Of a stretch of DNA of 64,000 bases, positions 9,397 to 18,230 are shown piece after piece; position 1 is the stretch's first letter, and each line of letters starts with the position of its first letter. The notes below the pieces were generated by a model that was not told the DNA's origin, ran no database searches, and was given only the letters and a program-made list of their open reading frames with translations. Origin of the DNA: Labedella gwakjiensis (GTDB lineage: Bacteria > Actinomycetota > Actinomycetes > Actinomycetales > Microbacteriaceae); NCBI RefSeq assembly GCF_003014675.1, contig NZ_PYAU01000001.1, positions 2,542,001-2,606,000 on the forward strand, in the 5' to 3' direction. The position numbers were made by a program, and so were the translations under genes.

Positions 9397-10608
9397 TCAG
9401 AGCGGACTTCCGAGGTCGGCGAACGACGGCTCGGCGTAGGTGACGCCGACGGCGAGGGGGGTGTAGGCGACATTGAACGACGTGGCCTGAGGGAAGTCGT
9501 GCAGGTGCCGACCGGCCATGTCCATGAGCGACGCGTTGATGAAGTACTTGCCGGTGCCGAAACGGACGTCGTCGAGCACGAGCCGAACGGTGCGTTCGCC
9601 GGTGAGCGGCGAGAAGCGCTCTCCGACGCGCTTGCTGGTGGTGCCGTAGACGACCTGGCCCATCTCGTTGTCGATCTGGATGGCGCAGATCCAGTCCTCG
9701 ACGCCGTCGCGGCTCGTGAGCGTCGTGTCGATCACGAGCCGGTCGCCCTGCTCGACGTCGACGCCGACCTCTCTGCCCTCCGCATAAGCATCCACGGACA
9801 GGACCCGACCGTCGTAGAGGTCGTCGATCGTCACATCGGTGTCGCCGTGGTGGGTCTCCTCGACGCGGCGTTCCTCGAGCTTGTCGCGGAACTCGGCGAC
9901 GGCCTCGCGCGGGTCGCCGTCGAACAGCACCCGCCCGTGGTGGAGCAGGACGGCTCGGTCGCACAGCTCGGTGACCTGGCCGAGGTTGTGCGTCACCAGG
10001 ATGATCGTGCGTCCCTCCTGCTGGAAGGAGCGGATCTTGTCGAGGCACTTCCGCTGGAAGGCCTCGTCGCCGACAGCGAGCACCTCGTCCACGAGGAGCA
10101 GGTCGGGGTCGGTGTGCACGGCGACGGCGAAGGCGAGCCGCACATACATGCCGGACGAGTAGAACTTGACCTGGGTGTCGATGAAGTCGCCGATACCCGA
10201 GAACTCGTGGATGTCGTCGAAGCGCGCCTCGGTCTCTTCACGGGACAGGCCGAGGATCGCGGCGTTCAGGAAGACGTTCTCGCGGCCGGTGAGGTCGGGG
10301 TGGAACCCCGCGCCGAGTTCGAGGAGCGCGGCGAGACGGCCGCGCGTGCTCACGGAACCGGTCGTCGCATCGATGATGCCGCCGATCACCTTGAGCAGCG
10401 TGCTCTTGCCCGAGCCGTTGTGTCCGATGAGGCCGACGGTCGTCCCTGCGTGGAAGTCGACGGAGACGTCGCGGAGGGCCCAGAAGTCCTCGCGGTGCTG
10501 ACGGCCGCGCCCGAACGTGACGAGGCGTTCCTTCAACGAGTTGTCCTTGCGGACGACGAATCGCTTCGAGACGTCGTCGATGCTGACGATGACGGGTGTG
10601 TCGGTCAT
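9397..10608 (-). CDS. wzt: Polysaccharide ABC transporter ATPase with Wzt-type C-terminal domain
   Basis: This 403-residue protein energises export of a lipid-linked polysaccharide. Its ATPase half has Walker A GHNGSGKS (residues 62-69), the signature FYSSGMYVRLAFA, and Walker B LLLVDEVLAVGD. Residues beyond about 265 form the beta-sandwich seen in Wzt proteins that bind the non-reducing end of the chain before transport (family knowledge). Such a domain implies that chain length or capping is checked by the exporter. The ATG at 10608 has a GGGACGG ribosome site; an in-frame ATG at 10638 is less likely. The permease partner lies just upstream on the same strand. Confidence 0.92.
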   Translation of the reverse strand: MTDTPVIVSIDDVSKRFVVRKDNSLKERLVTFGRGRQHREDFWALRDVSVDFHAGTTVGLIGHNGSGKSTLLKVIGGIIDATTGSVSTRGRLAALLELGAGFHPDLTGRENVFLNAAILGLSREETEARFDDIHEFSGIGDFIDTQVKFYSSGMYVRLAFAVAVHTDPDLLLVDEVLAVGDEAFQRKCLDKIRSFQQEGRTIILVTHNLGQVTELCDRAVLLHHGRVLFDGDPREAVAEFRDKLEERRVEETHHGDTDVTIDDLYDGRVLSVDAYAEGREVGVDVEQGDRLVIDTTLTSRDGVEDWICAIQIDNEMGQVVYGTTSKRVGERFSPLTGERTVRLVLDDVRFGTGKYFINASLMDMAGRHLHDFPQATSFNVAYTPLAVGVTYAEPSFADLGSPL

Positions 10609-10660
10609 CGGGCCGTCCCTTCGGTCGGAATGCGGCACGCGGTCGCGGGGGTCGTGGCCA

Positions 10661-11563
10661 TCACAGGGCCTGGGCGAAGTTGCCCTGGAGCCGTGAGAAG
10701 ACCCGCTGGAAGACGACGACGAAGACGAGGCCGATGAGGGCGGCGACCCCGAGCCGCAGCAGGAGTTCCGTGGGGTACGGCGTATCGGCGTGACCGCTCG
10801 TCCAGAACGCGCGCTGGAACCCGAGGACCGCGAGAGTCACGGGGTTGTTCGTATAGACGTCGAGGAGGAAGGTCCCGCCGAGGAAGCTCTTCGCCATGTC
10901 CCAGGAGTACACGATGGGGGACGCCCACAGCAGCAGGAGCAGGACGACCTCGACGAGGTACTGGATGTCGCGGAGGTACACATTGGCCGCCGAGAGGAGG
11001 AGGGCGAAGGCCGTTCCCCAGATGAGGAGGACGGCGAGCGACGGCAGCGCGTAGATCAGCTCGGCCGTGAGCGGCGGGTGCCCGAGCGCGATCGTGGCCG
11101 CCAGCAGGATGAGCAGCTGGATGCAGAAGTTGAAGAGCGCGCTCCCCACGCTCGCGAGCGGGAACACCTCTCGCGGGAGGTAGATCTTCTTGATGAGCCC
11201 GGCGTTGCCGACGATCGACGACGTACCGCCGGCCACGATCTCGCTGAAGAGACCGTAGGCGGTGAGACCGGTGAAGACGTAGATCGCGAAGTCGGGGATT
11301 CCGCGTTCGGCGCCGAGGAACTTCCCGATGACGATGTAGTAGATGGCGAGCTGCGTGAGAGGCCTGACGAGGGCCCACACCAGACCGAGTGCGCTGTCCT
11401 TGTATCGCGCCTTCAGATCGCGGCGGACGAGGAGCGCGAGCATCTCGCGGTGGGCGGCGATCTCACGGATCGTGTCGATGAAACCACCGGGACCACGGGA
11501 TCGGTTCCCCACTCGTTTCAGCGGGATCGCGCTGAGTGCGGAGAAGCGTTCCTCGGCTGTCAT
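10661..11563 (-). CDS. wzm: Polysaccharide ABC transporter permease (Wzm/TagG-like)
   Basis: This 300-residue ABC-2 type permease carries six membrane segments. The N-terminal LLVRRDLKARYKDSALG amphipathic stretch followed by WALVRPLTQLAIYYIVIG is typical of Wzm/TagG permeases. Later IKKIYLPREVFPLASV and VYLRDIQYLVE match the coupling and conserved loop regions. With the Wzt-type ATPase it forms the exporter for a polymer assembled inside the cell. ATGs at 11572 and 11563 are both in frame; the second is better spaced from GAGAGA. A TATACT -10 box lies at 11596-11601. Order on the minus strand is permease, ATPase, GT2. Confidence 0.92.
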   Translation of the reverse strand: MTAEERFSALSAIPLKRVGNRSRGPGGFIDTIREIAAHREMLALLVRRDLKARYKDSALGLVWALVRPLTQLAIYYIVIGKFLGAERGIPDFAIYVFTGLTAYGLFSEIVAGGTSSIVGNAGLIKKIYLPREVFPLASVGSALFNFCIQLLILLAATIALGHPPLTAELIYALPSLAVLLIWGTAFALLLSAANVYLRDIQYLVEVVLLLLLWASPIVYSWDMAKSFLGGTFLLDVYTNNPVTLAVLGFQRAFWTSGHADTPYPTELLLRLGVAALIGLVFVVVFQRVFSRLQGNFAQAL

Positions 11564-11595
11564 TCGGTTCATTTCTCTCGGGGCAGGGCGCGACA

Positions 11596-11601
11596 AGTAT
11601 A
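11596..11601 (-). promoter_or_regulatory. -10 box TATACT of the wzm-wzt-GT2 operon
   Basis: Read on the minus strand this is TATACT, close to the sigma-A consensus, about 33 bases before the permease start. A -35 element of the form GACGGT lies 18 bases upstream and is weak. It sits in the short gap after the 385-residue GT2 gene, so the exporter operon can be transcribed separately. Confidence 0.5.
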
Positions 11602-11631
11602 GCCGCGGGTTCCTGGGCGACCGTCGGACGG

Positions 11632-12789
11632 TCAGTGCGTCGGGCGACGTCGGAGATCGGCGATGCGGTCGACGGCGCGGACGATTCGGCGCGACCGCAT
11701 GGCCTCCGTCTCGGCCCGCGATTCGGAGAGGTCGCGACGTGCCGCTTGGAGCTGATCCTCGAGCTCGCCGACCCGGTGCTCGAGGTGTCCGGCCTTCTCG
11801 GTGAGGACCTTGACCTCGTGGGCCGAGGTCGACGCGGAGACGATCAGGTCGCGGTTCTTCTGATCGGCTCGTCCGACGGCTTCTCCGAGGGGGCGCAGCA
11901 GGTCGACGACGCTCGCGTCGATCGGCTCGTCCGCGTCGGGTCCGACGCTCGAGCTCGCGATTCGGCGATCCTCCACGAACTCGCCCCGTTCGAGTCCCGC
12001 CTCGAGTTCGGCGGCCGACGGGTGCCTGGCGATGTAGAGGCCGAAGAGCGATCCCTCCAGAAGTCGCCTGTAGTCCCTCATGCCGTGATGGTTGGGGGAG
12101 GGGGTGAGATTGCTCGCCTCGTAGGCGCGACCCGCATTCTCCACCTTGCGTCGATACTGCTCCCACGAGCGCCAGGGGAAGTGCAGGACCTCTACGGGCG
12201 AGTCCTCGAGCGCGACACCACCGGCGAGATCGACCGAGTGGTTGCCCTGCACCACGTTCACGGCATCGCTGCCGACGTGGACGGTATCCGGCGAGGAGTG
12301 CGCGAACAGGCCGATCTCGTGAAGGCGTTCGACGGGGCGGTGATCGCGGTAAACGAGTCGCTGCAGCCCGGACCCGCGTGCGGCAGGGTCGCCGATCATG
12401 TCGTGGACGGGCACGACGAAGGTCTCGACGCCGTCCGGCACGGTCGCGAACGCGTCGGCGACGGACCGGTCGGCGTCGGAGTCGTCGCGGCGCCGGGCGA
12501 CCCAGAACTCGTCGGCATCGGCGTTCACGACCCAGTCGGCACCGTGCACGGTGTAGGCGCGCCGCGCCATGCCCGTCACCGTGGTGCTCTGCTGCTTCCG
12601 GTGCACGGGGTCGTGGTGGAGCTCGATCCGCCCGGCGGACTCGAACGTCTCGAGGATCTCGCGCGTACCGTCGATCGATCCGTTGTCGGTGACGATGATG
12701 GTGTCGAAGCCCTGACCGAGGTGATGCTCGATCATCGGGCCGATGATGTCCGCCTCGTCGCGGACCATCAGTGTCATCACGATCTTCAT
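11632..12789 (-). CDS. GT2-like glycosyltransferase with C-terminal coiled coil
   Basis: This 385-residue protein begins with a GT2 domain of the DUF-like 'Glyco_tranf_2_4' kind: MTLMVRDEADII, IIVTDNGSIDGT, and VVNADADEFW with the metal-binding acidic residues. The middle section (VLHFPWRSWEQYRRKVENAG) is common in this family. From about residue 310 a heptad coiled coil (VGELEDQLQAARRDL) leads to a basic tail with MRSRRIVR. The same coiled-coil/basic module occurs as a free protein at 18227-18526. The start has a GAGAGA ribosome site. It is transcribed ahead of wzm and may share its operon. Confidence 0.84.
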   Translation of the reverse strand: MKIVMTLMVRDEADIIGPMIEHHLGQGFDTIIVTDNGSIDGTREILETFESAGRIELHHDPVHRKQQSTTVTGMARRAYTVHGADWVVNADADEFWVARRRDDSDADRSVADAFATVPDGVETFVVPVHDMIGDPAARGSGLQRLVYRDHRPVERLHEIGLFAHSSPDTVHVGSDAVNVVQGNHSVDLAGGVALEDSPVEVLHFPWRSWEQYRRKVENAGRAYEASNLTPSPNHHGMRDYRRLLEGSLFGLYIARHPSAAELEAGLERGEFVEDRRIASSSVGPDADEPIDASVVDLLRPLGEAVGRADQKNRDLIVSASTSAHEVKVLTEKAGHLEHRVGELEDQLQAARRDLSESRAETEAMRSRRIVRAVDRIADLRRRPTH

Positions 12790-12944
12790 GGAATCTCTCG
12801 GGTCTCGTCACCGTGCGTCCGGATGCACGATGGATCCACCCTAGCGAGGACGACGGCGCGCGATCCCCTCCCGCGCCCTGCTTCGCGAAATCTGAGGAAT
12901 CCTCACGCGATACCCCAGATCGGGGCCGATTTCTCAATTCACTC

Positions 12945-12972
12945 TGGTCACAGGAGCCCCGCTGGTTACACT
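12945..12972 (+). promoter_or_regulatory. Promoter of the secreted repeat protein (TGGTCA / TACACT)
   Basis: A -35-like TGGTCA (12945-12950) and a -10 TACACT (12967-12972) are 16 bases apart. Transcription would start near 12979 and leave about 60 bases of leader before the ATG at 13039, which has its own GGGG ribosome site. This gap also carries TAGGGT on the minus strand near 12838, a possible -10 for the divergent GT2. Confidence 0.5.
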
Positions 12973-13038
12973 GTGGAAGGTCTGTCGCGATCGTGCGCGA
13001 CGTTCCATCCTCCGTCAGACGACGCATCAGGGGCGTTC

Positions 13039-15315
13039 ATGATCTCCATCCTTACGCGACGACCGCTCCGGATCGCGCTCGCCGCGCTGATCGGAATCGT
13101 TCTCGTCGCCTCCGGCCTCGTCGTCGGACAGACCGTCGCCACCTCCTCGGCCTCGGCCGCCGAGTCGAAGAACTTCGATCCGGCCAACATCATCTCGGAC
13201 GCGAACTTCTACAACGGTTCGGCGCTCTCGGAATCGCAAGTGCAGTCGTTCCTCAACTCGAAGGTGTCGACGTGCGCCTCCGGTTACACGTGCCTCAAGA
13301 GCTTCAAGCAGACCACCTACTCCCGCGGTGCGGACGCGATGTGCTCCGCCTACGCTGGAGGCTCGAACGAGTCCGCTGCGCGGATCATCGCCAAGGTCGG
13401 CGCGGCGTGCAACATCAGCCAGAAGGCGCTCATCGTCACGCTCGAGAAGGAGCAGTCCCTCGTCACGAGCACTCGCCCCACGACGAGCCGATACAACATC
13501 GCGATGGGATACGCCTGCCCGGACACGGCGCCGTGCAACACGGAGTACTACGGCTTCTACAACCAGGTGTACAAGGCCGCGTGGCAGCTGAAGCGCTACG
13601 GCAACCCGCCAGGGACGAGCAACTACTTCACCTGGTTCCCGGTGGGGTCGTCCGCTCCCGTGCGCTACCACCCGAACGCCGCGTGCGGATCGAAGTCCAT
13701 CACGATCAAGAACAAGGCGACGGCGGCGCTCTACTACTACACGCCGTACCAGCCGAACGGGGCGGCCCTCGGCAACCTCTACGGCACCGGCGACTCCTGC
13801 AGCGCCTACGGGAACCGCAACTTCTGGCGGCTCTACTCCGACTGGTTCGGCTCTCCCACCTCGGCGGCGACGCCCAATGCGACCGTGAGCTCCGCCACGG
13901 GGGTCTACAACGGCGTCCGGGTCACCGGTACGGCCAAGAACCCGAACGGCGGAACGGCCTACGTCTGGGTCAACATCGACGGCAGCGGTCGCGCCGTCGC
14001 GGCGAACCCGTCGTTCGACATCACGATCGAGAGGCCGCCGGGTACGTACGAGATGTGCGCGTACAACTCATCGGATTCGAGCAAGCTCATCGAGTGCCGC
14101 GACGTCACGGTTCCGGTGGGGGCAGGCCACTTCGATTCGCTGACACAAGCGGCCGGAGGCGTGCGTCTCACGGGGTGGGCCGTCGACTTCCGGACGACCG
14201 CGCCCGACACCGTCAAGGTCACGGTGGACGGCGTGGCCACCTCGCACTCGGCGAACGTCTCCTTGCCGTGGATCAACACGAAGTACCCCGGTCTGGGATC
14301 CGCGCATGGATACGACGTCTACGTGCCCACCTCACTCGGCGCGCACACCGTCTGCGTCACGTCCACGGGAGGCGCTCAGGGGTGCAAGAGCATCACGACG
14401 GTCCGGTCGGAGAAGGGCTCGTTCGACTCCGCGACCGGCTCGGCCAAGGGGATCAGGGTCACCGGGTGGGCCCTCGACATGTCCACGTCCAACTCGTCAT
14501 ACGTCTGGATCACCGTCAACGGAGCCGGGCGTCAGGCGAAGGCCAACGTGGCGCTCGGATGGTTCGACAAGCTGAATCCCGGTGCCGGCCCCAACCACGG
14601 CTTCGACACGACGATCCCCGCGGACCAGGGGACGTACACCGTCTGCGTGAAGACATCGGGGCTCGGCAACTCCCTGGGGTGCAAGTCCGTGACGGTCCCG
14701 ACCTATGAGGCCACGGCGTTCGACTCGCTCACCGCGACGCCCACCGGCTTCCGACTCACGGGGTGGTCGGCGAACCTCCGCACGGCGGATCCGTCGTGGG
14801 TCTGGGTCACGGTCGACGGCAAGGGCAAGGCGTACAAGGCGGCGTCGCCCCTGTCCTGGTTCGACCGGATGCACCCGGGACTCGGCAACAACCACGGGTT
14901 CGACATCTCGCTGACGGCTTCGCCCGGTCCGCACACCGTCTGCGTCTCGGGTGCCTCGACGGGCAAGCTCGTGGGGTGCAAGACCGTGACCGTTCCTCAG
15001 CCCGTGACGGCCTCCAACAACGAGCAGGGGCACTTCGACTCGGCCACGGCCGTGGCCGGAGGCATTCAGATCAGCGGCTGGTCGTTCCTCCGCAGCACGG
15101 CTCCGGCCTCCTCGTACGTCTGGGTGACCCTCGACGGCAAGGGGTCGGCCGTCAAGGCCGCGCAGCCGCTGTCCTGGATCGACCGGATGTTCGGGGTCGG
15201 ACCCAACCACGGGTTCTCGGCGCTGCTCCCGGCGTCGAAGGGCACTCACACCGTGTGCGTCTCGGGAGCGTCGACCCCCAAGTCCTACGGCTGCAAGACC
15301 GTCACGGTTCCGTGA
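13039..15315 (+). CDS. Secreted protein: lysozyme-like N-terminal domain plus five GW-type repeats
   Basis: This 758-residue exported protein has a clear signal peptide (basic start, LAALIGIVLVASGLVVG core, ASAAES cleavage region near residue 41). Residues about 45-275 form one domain with RGADAMCSAYAGG, the helix ALIVTLEKEQSLVTST and NIAMGYACP; a glutamate in such a helix recalls lysozyme and lytic transglycosylase folds, but that is inference. From about residue 280 five repeats of roughly 95 residues follow, each with GxFDS, RxTGW, YVWVTVDG, a W.D..PG..NHG turn and a paired-cysteine end (HTVCV...GCK). The first repeat is degenerate. It is likely a wall-associated or extracellular hydrolase or binding protein, unrelated in strand to its neighbours. 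Confidence 0.78.
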   Translation: MISILTRRPLRIALAALIGIVLVASGLVVGQTVATSSASAAESKNFDPANIISDANFYNGSALSESQVQSFLNSKVSTCASGYTCLKSFKQTTYSRGADAMCSAYAGGSNESAARIIAKVGAACNISQKALIVTLEKEQSLVTSTRPTTSRYNIAMGYACPDTAPCNTEYYGFYNQVYKAAWQLKRYGNPPGTSNYFTWFPVGSSAPVRYHPNAACGSKSITIKNKATAALYYYTPYQPNGAALGNLYGTGDSCSAYGNRNFWRLYSDWFGSPTSAATPNATVSSATGVYNGVRVTGTAKNPNGGTAYVWVNIDGSGRAVAANPSFDITIERPPGTYEMCAYNSSDSSKLIECRDVTVPVGAGHFDSLTQAAGGVRLTGWAVDFRTTAPDTVKVTVDGVATSHSANVSLPWINTKYPGLGSAHGYDVYVPTSLGAHTVCVTSTGGAQGCKSITTVRSEKGSFDSATGSAKGIRVTGWALDMSTSNSSYVWITVNGAGRQAKANVALGWFDKLNPGAGPNHGFDTTIPADQGTYTVCVKTSGLGNSLGCKSVTVPTYEATAFDSLTATPTGFRLTGWSANLRTADPSWVWVTVDGKGKAYKAASPLSWFDRMHPGLGNNHGFDISLTASPGPHTVCVSGASTGKLVGCKTVTVPQPVTASNNEQGHFDSATAVAGGIQISGWSFLRSTAPASSYVWVTLDGKGSAVKAAQPLSWIDRMFGVGPNHGFSALLPASKGTHTVCVSGASTPKSYGCKTVTVP

Positions 15316-15322
15316 TGTCGAT

Positions 15323-15351
15323 GGGGCCGCCGCCGACAGGCGAGCGGCCCC
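15323..15351. terminator. Hairpin terminator between convergent genes
   Basis: GGGGCCGC (15323-15330) pairs with GCGGCCCC (15344-15351) around a 13-base loop, in the 55 bases between the secreted protein gene and the convergent RgpF-WbsX gene. There is no T-run, as is usual in high-GC actinobacteria. It could serve both strands. Confidence 0.6.
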
Positions 15352-15370
15352 CTCACGGACGGTGCGCTGA

Positions 15371-17386
15371 TCAGGCGTGCAGGACGTGCTCGACGGCGTC
15401 GAGGTATGCACGACCGAACCGCTGAGTCGGTTCGAGGACGGCGCCCTCGGCCCACTCGTTCCACGCGTTCACGAAGACGAGCCGCTCGTCGAACGGTCGG
15501 TCCTCGACCGCGAGCACGGTGGTCGCGAGCCACCGTCGGAAGGTGAGGGGATTCGAGCCGTACCAGAGATCGGGATGGTGCTGTCGCCGTGCGGTGTTGT
15601 CGAAGCCGACGAGGACACCGGGGTAGCGGTCGTCCTCGAGCTCCGTGAGCACCGATCGTTCGCAGGCCTCGGCCATCGCGTCGTAGCGCAGGATGTTACC
15701 GGCGAAACCGTCGACCAGTTCGAGTTCGTCGCGCGGGACACCCCGCCACGGCTTGTTGTGCGGCGGGAACTCGAGGCAGCCGTCGAGGCCCTCCTGGCGG
15801 AGGTCGGATTCGAGGCCCTCCATGCTCGCGCCCACGTCCACCGTGAGCAGCTCGAGGCCGGGGAGGCCGGCGGCGACGGCGGCCTCTCGCCAGGCGGCGA
15901 GGACCTCCCGGTAGCCCGGGATCTGGGTGATGCGGTAGACCGCGACGACCGGCCGGCCGTCGACACGGATGTACCGGGGATCCGTGAGGAGGTGCATGAC
16001 GTCGTGGATGAACTGCTCGGCCGGCACGGCGTCGTAGTCCTGCCCGATGAGCACGCTCGTCGTGCTCCCGTCCCAGCGGCGCGTCCAGTTCTCGTTCGCC
16101 CACATGATGCAGAACGGTTGATCGCCCTCGCCGGCGGCGAGGGCCTCGACCGGTCCGTCCATGAGCTTCCGGCCGGCGAACCAGTAGTAGTAGTACATGA
16201 ACCCCTCGATGCCGGCTCGACGGGCGAGGTCGAACTGCGCGTCACGGACGCCGTCGTGGCTCAGGTCGTAGAAGCCGAGCTCGCCGGGCAGGAGAGGCTG
16301 CCGGTGCCCGTGGAACATGGGCTTCGCAGCGGTCACGTTCGACCACTCCGTGAATCCCGCCCCCCACCATCGGTCGTTCTCCGGGAAGGCGTGGAACTGG
16401 GGAAGGTAGAACGGGACGACCCGCGCGCGGGATGAGCGCGACGCGTCCGGCTCGAAGCGGCGCCACGACTCCTCGTCGAGCGGAGGCAGATCGTCGACCG
16501 TGCGGAGACGGAGGCCTGCCTCCTCCGTGAGGATGCCGATGACGCGTTCGACGGCGTGGGCCGTCGTCCCGTCGATCTGTCCGGCCTCCTCCTCGAAGTC
16601 CTCCTCGCTGAGGTCGAGGGTGCGGAGACCCCGGAGGATGAAGCCGGAGATCCAGTAGATCGATCCGGCGTTGAAGCGGAGGTCGTCGCTGCTGCGCAGC
16701 TCGAGGCGGCGGAGGAGCGCGTCGACGATGTGGCGGTCGCCGCCCCAGTGCTCGGCTCCGACGATGTTGCCGGTGGTGGTGACCGAACCGAGCGTCCGAT
16801 CGTTCGCGAAGGCGGAGAGGATCCGCTCGACGTTGCCGCGCGAGCCGAAGAGACCGGTGACGAACGCGGCCCGCCACGCGGCTCCGCTGCCGGAGAGCAC
16901 GTCGTGCTCCTCGCGCCACGGGCTCTTCTTCGTGTGCACCTTGCAGACGACGTCGTAGCCGTCGAGGAGGCCGGCGTTCGCTACGAGGACGAGGGGGAGG
17001 ATGTCACGACCGCGGTTCTCGACCTCGAGCACCCGGACGGACCGGGCGAGGGGGAGTGCGCTCGTGTCGAGCACGAGCGGCTCTCCCGATGCGTTCGTGG
17101 CGACGATGTCGAAGGGCACGGGGATCGTCGCGAGAGACTCGAGGATCTCGTCCACGAGGTCCGTGTAGTACACGTGCATGACGACCGCGATGCGCGGGCT
17201 GTCCGCCGTCCGCTCTGTCGGGGCCCAGCCGGCGCGCGACGTGTAGCGGAGCTTGTCGCTCCGCCGGGACACCCAGTTGCGGAACCCGGCAGGGAAGTCC
17301 TCGGGCTCGCGGGCGGGCGGCTGAGGCACCGGCCCGCGGACGACGGCTACTGCGCGGCGCGCTGCAGCGCGGACGATCCTATTCAT
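15371..17386 (-). CDS. RgpF-family protein fused to a WbsX-type domain
   Basis: This 671-residue protein joins two polysaccharide-biosynthesis domains. Residues about 60-300 match the RgpF (rhamnan synthesis F) family: VVMHVYYTDLVDEIL, VENRGRDILPL, CKVHTKKSPW and NAGSIYWISG. Residues about 320-665 match WbsX/GH99-like proteins: FYLPQFHAFPENDRWWG, FTEWSNV, FMYYYYWFAG, WANENWTRRWDG and the closing VFVNAWNEWAEG. Family knowledge links RgpF to rhamnose-glucose wall polymers in streptococci; WbsX is found in O-antigen loci with unknown chemistry. The start overlaps the preceding RgpF gene by eight bases, so both belong to one operon. Confidence 0.88.
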   Translation of the reverse strand: MNRIVRAAARRAVAVVRGPVPQPPAREPEDFPAGFRNWVSRRSDKLRYTSRAGWAPTERTADSPRIAVVMHVYYTDLVDEILESLATIPVPFDIVATNASGEPLVLDTSALPLARSVRVLEVENRGRDILPLVLVANAGLLDGYDVVCKVHTKKSPWREEHDVLSGSGAAWRAAFVTGLFGSRGNVERILSAFANDRTLGSVTTTGNIVGAEHWGGDRHIVDALLRRLELRSSDDLRFNAGSIYWISGFILRGLRTLDLSEEDFEEEAGQIDGTTAHAVERVIGILTEEAGLRLRTVDDLPPLDEESWRRFEPDASRSSRARVVPFYLPQFHAFPENDRWWGAGFTEWSNVTAAKPMFHGHRQPLLPGELGFYDLSHDGVRDAQFDLARRAGIEGFMYYYYWFAGRKLMDGPVEALAAGEGDQPFCIMWANENWTRRWDGSTTSVLIGQDYDAVPAEQFIHDVMHLLTDPRYIRVDGRPVVAVYRITQIPGYREVLAAWREAAVAAGLPGLELLTVDVGASMEGLESDLRQEGLDGCLEFPPHNKPWRGVPRDELELVDGFAGNILRYDAMAEACERSVLTELEDDRYPGVLVGFDNTARRQHHPDLWYGSNPLTFRRWLATTVLAVEDRPFDERLVFVNAWNEWAEGAVLEPTQRFGRAYLDAVEHVLHA

Positions 17387-18230
17387 TCACGACTTCCTGT
17401 TCGATCCAGTCCATGGGGTCGACGCCGTACAGAGCGCGGACGTGGTCGACGACGTCCTGGCGCTCGTCGGCGAACCGCTTCTTCACGAGCAGTTCCCTCT
17501 TCACGAAGGGGAACCCGGCATCGAGGAGCTTCCGCCATCCGGCGATGGTCGGATTGTCGCCGTCGCGGACGACGACCTCCGACGGGATGGCCGCCGTCGC
17601 AGAGTACCCCTCGGACTGGAACACCTGGCTGAGCCCGATCTCGTGCGCCTCGACGATCCGGTGCTTGCTCGCCTGGGGCTCGAGTCCTCTCCAGAAGTCC
17701 CGGAGGGGTGCCTCGCGGAGCACCCCCCGTCGATATCCCACCATGAAGCTCTGCAGGTGCGGACCGAACTGGAGGGTGCTCGTCGCCGCCCAGACATCGG
17801 CCGTCGTCGTGGCGAAGTCGTCGAGGAGATCGTCGAGCGGGGCGAACGGTCCGGCGATCGAGTCGTTCACGAGCAGGACCTGATCCCGGCGAAGGTCCTC
17901 GGGGAAGGTCGCCATGCCGGCCGCCCAGGAGCCGAAGTCATAGCCGATGTTCGGGCGTTGCACATATCCGACGGCCGGGTCGAGAGCCGAGAGGTCGGCC
18001 CACGGGGCGTTGTCTGCGGACGATCGCACGATGACGACGCGGAAGCCGGTGCGGACGAGCTCGTCCGTGAGCGCGATGAGCCCGACGGCCGGGGTCTCGC
18101 GTCTGCCGAAGCTCGCGACGATCGCGAAGCGCCGGGAGTCCGTGCCGGGAGCCGGGCGGCGGACGATGCGCGTCTGCGGGAGGGACTCGAGGAGCACACG
18201 GCCATCCGGCTGACGCCATGGCGACCTCAT
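17379..18230 (-). CDS. RgpF-family protein (stand-alone)
   Basis: This 283-residue protein is a second RgpF-family member with no fused domain. Motifs are FAIVASFGRRETPAVGL, VVIVRSSADN, PNIGYDFGSWAAG, LLVNDSIAGPF, DVWAATSTLQFGPHLQSF and the C-terminal FPFVKRELL. The ATG at 18230 overlaps the stop of the upstream 99-residue coiled-coil gene (ATGA), and its end overlaps the RgpF-WbsX gene. This tight chain suggests a fixed ratio of the three proteins. Two RgpF paralogues and RmlA/RmlC fit a rhamnose-containing wall polymer, an inference from family history rather than from residues seen here. Confidence 0.86.
   Translation of the reverse strand: MRSPWRQPDGRVLLESLPQTRIVRRPAPGTDSRRFAIVASFGRRETPAVGLIALTDELVRTGFRVVIVRSSADNAPWADLSALDPAVGYVQRPNIGYDFGSWAAGMATFPEDLRRDQVLLVNDSIAGPFAPLDDLLDDFATTTADVWAATSTLQFGPHLQSFMVGYRRGVLREAPLRDFWRGLEPQASKHRIVEAHEIGLSQVFQSEGYSATAAIPSEVVVRDGDNPTIAGWRKLLDAGFPFVKRELLVKKRFADERQDVVDHVRALYGVDPMDWIEQEVVNE

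Noticed and set aside
11536-13038. Upstream extension of the secreted repeat protein by 500 residues
   Set aside because: The extension is antisense to the GT2 and permease genes and lacks domains, while the ATG at 13039 begins a clear signal peptide.
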